From an uncultured Collinsella sp. (lineage in GTDB: Bacteria; Actinomycetota; Coriobacteriia; Coriobacteriales; Coriobacteriaceae): a stretch of 8,327 nt of DNA. The stretch's first letter is position 1, and each line of letters starts with the position of its first letter. Made by a program: the position numbers and the translations under genes. The stretch spans positions 1-8,327 of the forward strand of contig CABUGR010000032.1 of NCBI GenBank assembly GCA_902491135.1, read 5' to 3'. The notes under the pieces were generated by a model. It searched no databases. It was not told the origin of the DNA and worked only from the letters and a program-made list of their open reading frames with translations. This document shows, one piece after another, positions 6,164 through 8,327 of this stretch.

Positions 6164-8194
6164 CTACAGCTCGTTGGCCGCGTGATACGCCGTGCGGATG
6201 GCGCTCGCGATGTCGGCGGTGCGCTCGCCCGAGCAGTCGCCCACACAGGTCACGGGCACCGTCACGCCATCAAGGTCAAACGCGTTGGCCTTGGAGCCCA
6301 CGGCCATCACCACGTAATCGCAGGCGATCTTCACCGGCTCCTCGGCGCCGTCCTCGGTGGTGCAAACAGCCTCCACGCCCGCGTCGGTAATGGCGGTCAG
6401 TCGGGTCTTCACGTGCTGCTCCACGTTGTGCTCGGCAAAGTCGCTCATAATCAGCGGCAGAATGGTCTCGGACTCGCCCGCAGCAATCTTGTCGAGCATC
6501 TCCACGATCGCCACCTCACAGCCGCGCTGCAGCAAGTACTCGGCAGTCTCGGTGCCCACCAGGCCACCGCCAATGACGGCGACGCGGCCCGTAAGCTCCA
6601 CCTTGCCGGCCAGCACGTCCCAGCTCGAGACGACCTTGTCCGAGTCGGCACCCGGAACGGGGATGACCACGTCGTGTGCGCCCACAGCCACAATCGCGGC
6701 GTCGGCGGCGTTGAGGTCCTCAGCGGTAGCGACGTGGTTGAGCTCAACCTTCACGCCCAGGCCGGGCAGAATCTTCTCGTAATACTCGACCGAGCGCATG
6801 ATCTCGTCCTTGCGCGGAGGCGCGGCCGCCAGCACAATCTGGCCGCCCAAGTGATCGCTCGCCTCGTAGATGGTCACATCGTAGCCGCGCTTGGCCGCCA
6901 CGCGTGCGGCCTCCAGGCCGGCAATACCGCCGCCCACCACGGCGATCTTCTTGTCGCCCTCGCCCGGCTTAATGGCGATGGTAGCCTCGTCACCGTTCTC
7001 GGCGTTGAGCACGCACGAGATGTACTTGCGGTTTTGGATCGCGTCGACGCAGCCCTTGTTGCAGTTGAGGCACTCGCGGATGGGCTCACCCGTGGCGGCC
7101 TTCAGCGCAATGTCGGGGTCGCACATGAGCGAGCGACCATAGGCGATGATGTCGGCCGCGCCGTCTTCCAGAATCTTCTCGCCGGCCTCGACCGAGACAA
7201 CACGGCCAACGGTTGCCACCGGCACGGAGACCAGGGCCTTGACGCGCTCAGCCACGGGCAGCGTCCAGTTGTAGGGCATGGCACCCATGGGCGGAATGGT
7301 GTCGCCCATGTTGCCGGTGTGGTTGGCCTGCGCGACCTGGATCATGTCGATGCCCGCGCCCTCGAGCAGCTTGGCAAACTCGCAGGCCTCATCGGGCTGC
7401 AGGCCGCCCTTGCCGCGCGGCGTGCCGTCGGGGTTCTCCATGATCACGGGGAGCTTGTACTCCACCATCAGCTGCGGCGCGGCCTCCTTAATGGCGGCGA
7501 CGACCTCCAGCGCGTAGCGAACGCGGTTCTCGAACGATCCACCGTACTCGTCGGTGCGCTGGTTGAGGATGGCCGAGCACAGCGAACCCACCAGGCGGTC
7601 GCCGTGGACCTCGATGGCATCGATTCCAGCCTGCTGCGCGCGGGCGGCCGAGGCGGCGATGGCCTCCTTGATCTGGGTGAGCTGCTCTACGCTCGCCTCG
7701 TTCACAAAGTGCTGCATGTCGTGGTGCAGCTTGGCGTATGCCTGATTGCGGATCTCGTTGGACTCGGCCATCTTGGCGGCAAAGGTCTCCTCGTCGCCGG
7801 CGGCCTTGGCCTCCTGCGCGGCCTTGGCAGCGGCCATGGAGCCCATGACTATGCGGCCGACACCGGGCACGTCGTACTCGGGGTGGAACAGCTGCAGCGC
7901 AACCTTGGCACCGTGCTTGTGGACGGCGTCGGCCAGCGCCTTAAACGTGGGGATCTGGGCGTCGGTTGCCAGCTTGGGCGTGGGGCTCGCGGTCATGACG
8001 GGAGCGACGTCACCGATGACGATGTAGCTCACGCCGCCACGGGCCAGGCGCTCGTAAAAAGCCAGGCTGCGCTCGCCGATGGAACCGTCGCGCTCCTCGT
8101 AGCCGGTGGTCAGCGGCGGAAACATAATGCGGTTCTTGAGCTCAAGGGGGCCAACCGTAATGGGCTGGAGCAGCTTGGATGCAGGTGCGGTCAT
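6164..8194 (-). CDS. Old Yellow Enzyme-type NADH:flavin oxidoreductase with [4Fe-4S] and FAD/NAD(P) domains (FadH/BaiCD/BaiH/enoate reductase family)
   Basis: Cytoplasmic flavoenzyme of 676 residues, close in length and layout to E. coli 2,4-dienoyl-CoA reductase FadH. Electrons would pass from NAD(P)H through FAD and [4Fe-4S] to FMN and then to an unsaturated substrate. Residues 1 to about 370 form the FMN-binding TIM barrel (KNRIMFPPLTT at 20-30, TDEYGGSFENR at 214-224). The cluster ligands are Cys375, Cys378, Cys382 and Cys394 (C-x2-C-x3-C-x11-C). Two Rossmann motifs follow: GGGIAG (421-426) and GGGLVG (542-547); VGDC at 651-654 resembles the C-terminal FAD motif. The usual barrel segment HGAHGYL is here HGDRLVGS (197-204), so the usual catalytic Tyr position is Val202, and an Ala/Glu-rich helical segment occupies about 118-170. 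The substrate is unknown; enoates, bile-acid intermediates or plant phenolics are family possibilities only. The ATG at 8194 follows AGAGGA by 6 bases. It is monocistronic within the window. Confidence 0.92.
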   Translation of the reverse strand: MTAPASKLLQPITVGPLELKNRIMFPPLTTGYEERDGSIGERSLAFYERLARGGVSYIVIGDVAPVMTASPTPKLATDAQIPTFKALADAVHKHGAKVALQLFHPEYDVPGVGRIVMGSMAAAKAAQEAKAAGDEETFAAKMAESNEIRNQAYAKLHHDMQHFVNEASVEQLTQIKEAIAASAARAQQAGIDAIEVHGDRLVGSLCSAILNQRTDEYGGSFENRVRYALEVVAAIKEAAPQLMVEYKLPVIMENPDGTPRGKGGLQPDEACEFAKLLEGAGIDMIQVAQANHTGNMGDTIPPMGAMPYNWTLPVAERVKALVSVPVATVGRVVSVEAGEKILEDGAADIIAYGRSLMCDPDIALKAATGEPIRECLNCNKGCVDAIQNRKYISCVLNAENGDEATIAIKPGEGDKKIAVVGGGIAGLEAARVAAKRGYDVTIYEASDHLGGQIVLAAAPPRKDEIMRSVEYYEKILPGLGVKVELNHVATAEDLNAADAAIVAVGAHDVVIPVPGADSDKVVSSWDVLAGKVELTGRVAVIGGGLVGTETAEYLLQRGCEVAIVEMLDKIAAGESETILPLIMSDFAEHNVEQHVKTRLTAITDAGVEAVCTTEDGAEEPVKIACDYVVMAVGSKANAFDLDGVTVPVTCVGDCSGERTADIASAIRTAYHAANEL

Positions 8195-8327
8195 GGATAT
8201 TCCTCTCTTGTAGGCGCGGCGGCGATGATGCCGCGTAGTTGTCTAGAGGATATGGCATGGGGGCACAGCGGCACAACGGAAATCGGCGAATATCAGGTGG
8301 CGGCAGGTGGATGGGGCGGGGCGGCCC
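8195..8327 (-). promoter_or_regulatory. Upstream region and weak promoter candidate of the flavoenzyme gene
   Basis: Non-coding as far as visible. On the minus strand TTGTGC (8271-8276) and TATCCT (8247-8252), separated by 18 bases, form a weak sigma-70-like pair about 55 bases before the start codon. A small GCGGC-N6-GCCGC hairpin (about 8222-8237) lies in the would-be leader. Neither match is strong, and the true promoter could lie beyond the right edge. Confidence 0.3.

Noticed and set aside
5919..6185. Plus-strand frame of 88 codons in the same gap
   Set aside because: It crosses the terminator and ends inside the flavoenzyme gene on the other strand; the sequence looks like non-coding translation.
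1..8327. CRISPR arrays, tRNA or rRNA genes, or defence genes
   Set aside because: No regularly spaced direct repeats, no tRNA-like cloverleaf and no rRNA-like stretch were seen by eye, and none of the genes belongs to a defence family.

Overview
The window is GC-rich, tightly packed DNA with every convincing gene on the minus strand. An Ech-type membrane [NiFe] hydrogenase, an Old Yellow Enzyme-type iron-sulfur flavoenzyme and alanine-rich, GC-rich coding sequence together suggest an anaerobic, probably gut-associated actinobacterium of the Coriobacteriia (a Collinsella-like organism). That assignment is inference; no rRNA or other taxonomic marker is present.

Positions 5034 down to 1 hold an operon read leftwards. 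It encodes a 960-residue fusion of an antiporter-like subunit (EchA/NuoL type) and an EchB/NuoH-type subunit, then an EchC/NuoB-type small subunit, an EchD/NuoC-type subunit with a long Ala/Lys/Glu tail, and the first 265 residues of the EchE/NuoD-type catalytic subunit. The last gene is cut by the left edge. The order A-B-C-D-E is that of ech operons. The intact RxCGxCxxxH motif in the large subunit points to a hydrogenase, not complex I. The complex would couple proton reduction (or H2 oxidation), probably with ferredoxin or formate-derived electrons, to ion movement across the membrane. The electron-donor subunit is not in view. The genes are joined by a 1-base overlap or gaps of 5 to 12 bases, and each has a strong Shine-Dalgarno sequence in or beside the end of the gene before it, so they are probably co-transcribed and translationally coupled.

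Positions 5035 to 5319 are non-coding: the ech leader with a weak promoter candidate and two inverted repeats, and the terminator of the next gene. Positions 5320 to 5724 encode a small protein with two helix-turn-helix units, like the OrfA of IS150/IS3-type elements, but with no OrfB and with its own terminator.

Positions 5725 to 6163 are a less GC-rich non-coding stretch. It holds a promoter candidate for the helix-turn-helix gene, several short inverted repeats, and a strong terminator for the gene to its right. Positions 6164 to 8194 encode a 676-residue FadH/BaiCD/BaiH-like oxidoreductase (FMN barrel, [4Fe-4S] cluster, FAD and NAD(P)H domains) whose active-site loop departs from the usual family sequence. 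Positions 8195 to 8327 are its upstream region.

Nothing here looks like a defence system, CRISPR array, RNA gene or complete mobile element. The points most worth a second look are the EchA-EchB fusion, the alanine-rich tails on two hydrogenase subunits, the altered flavoenzyme active site, and the stand-alone OrfA-like protein.
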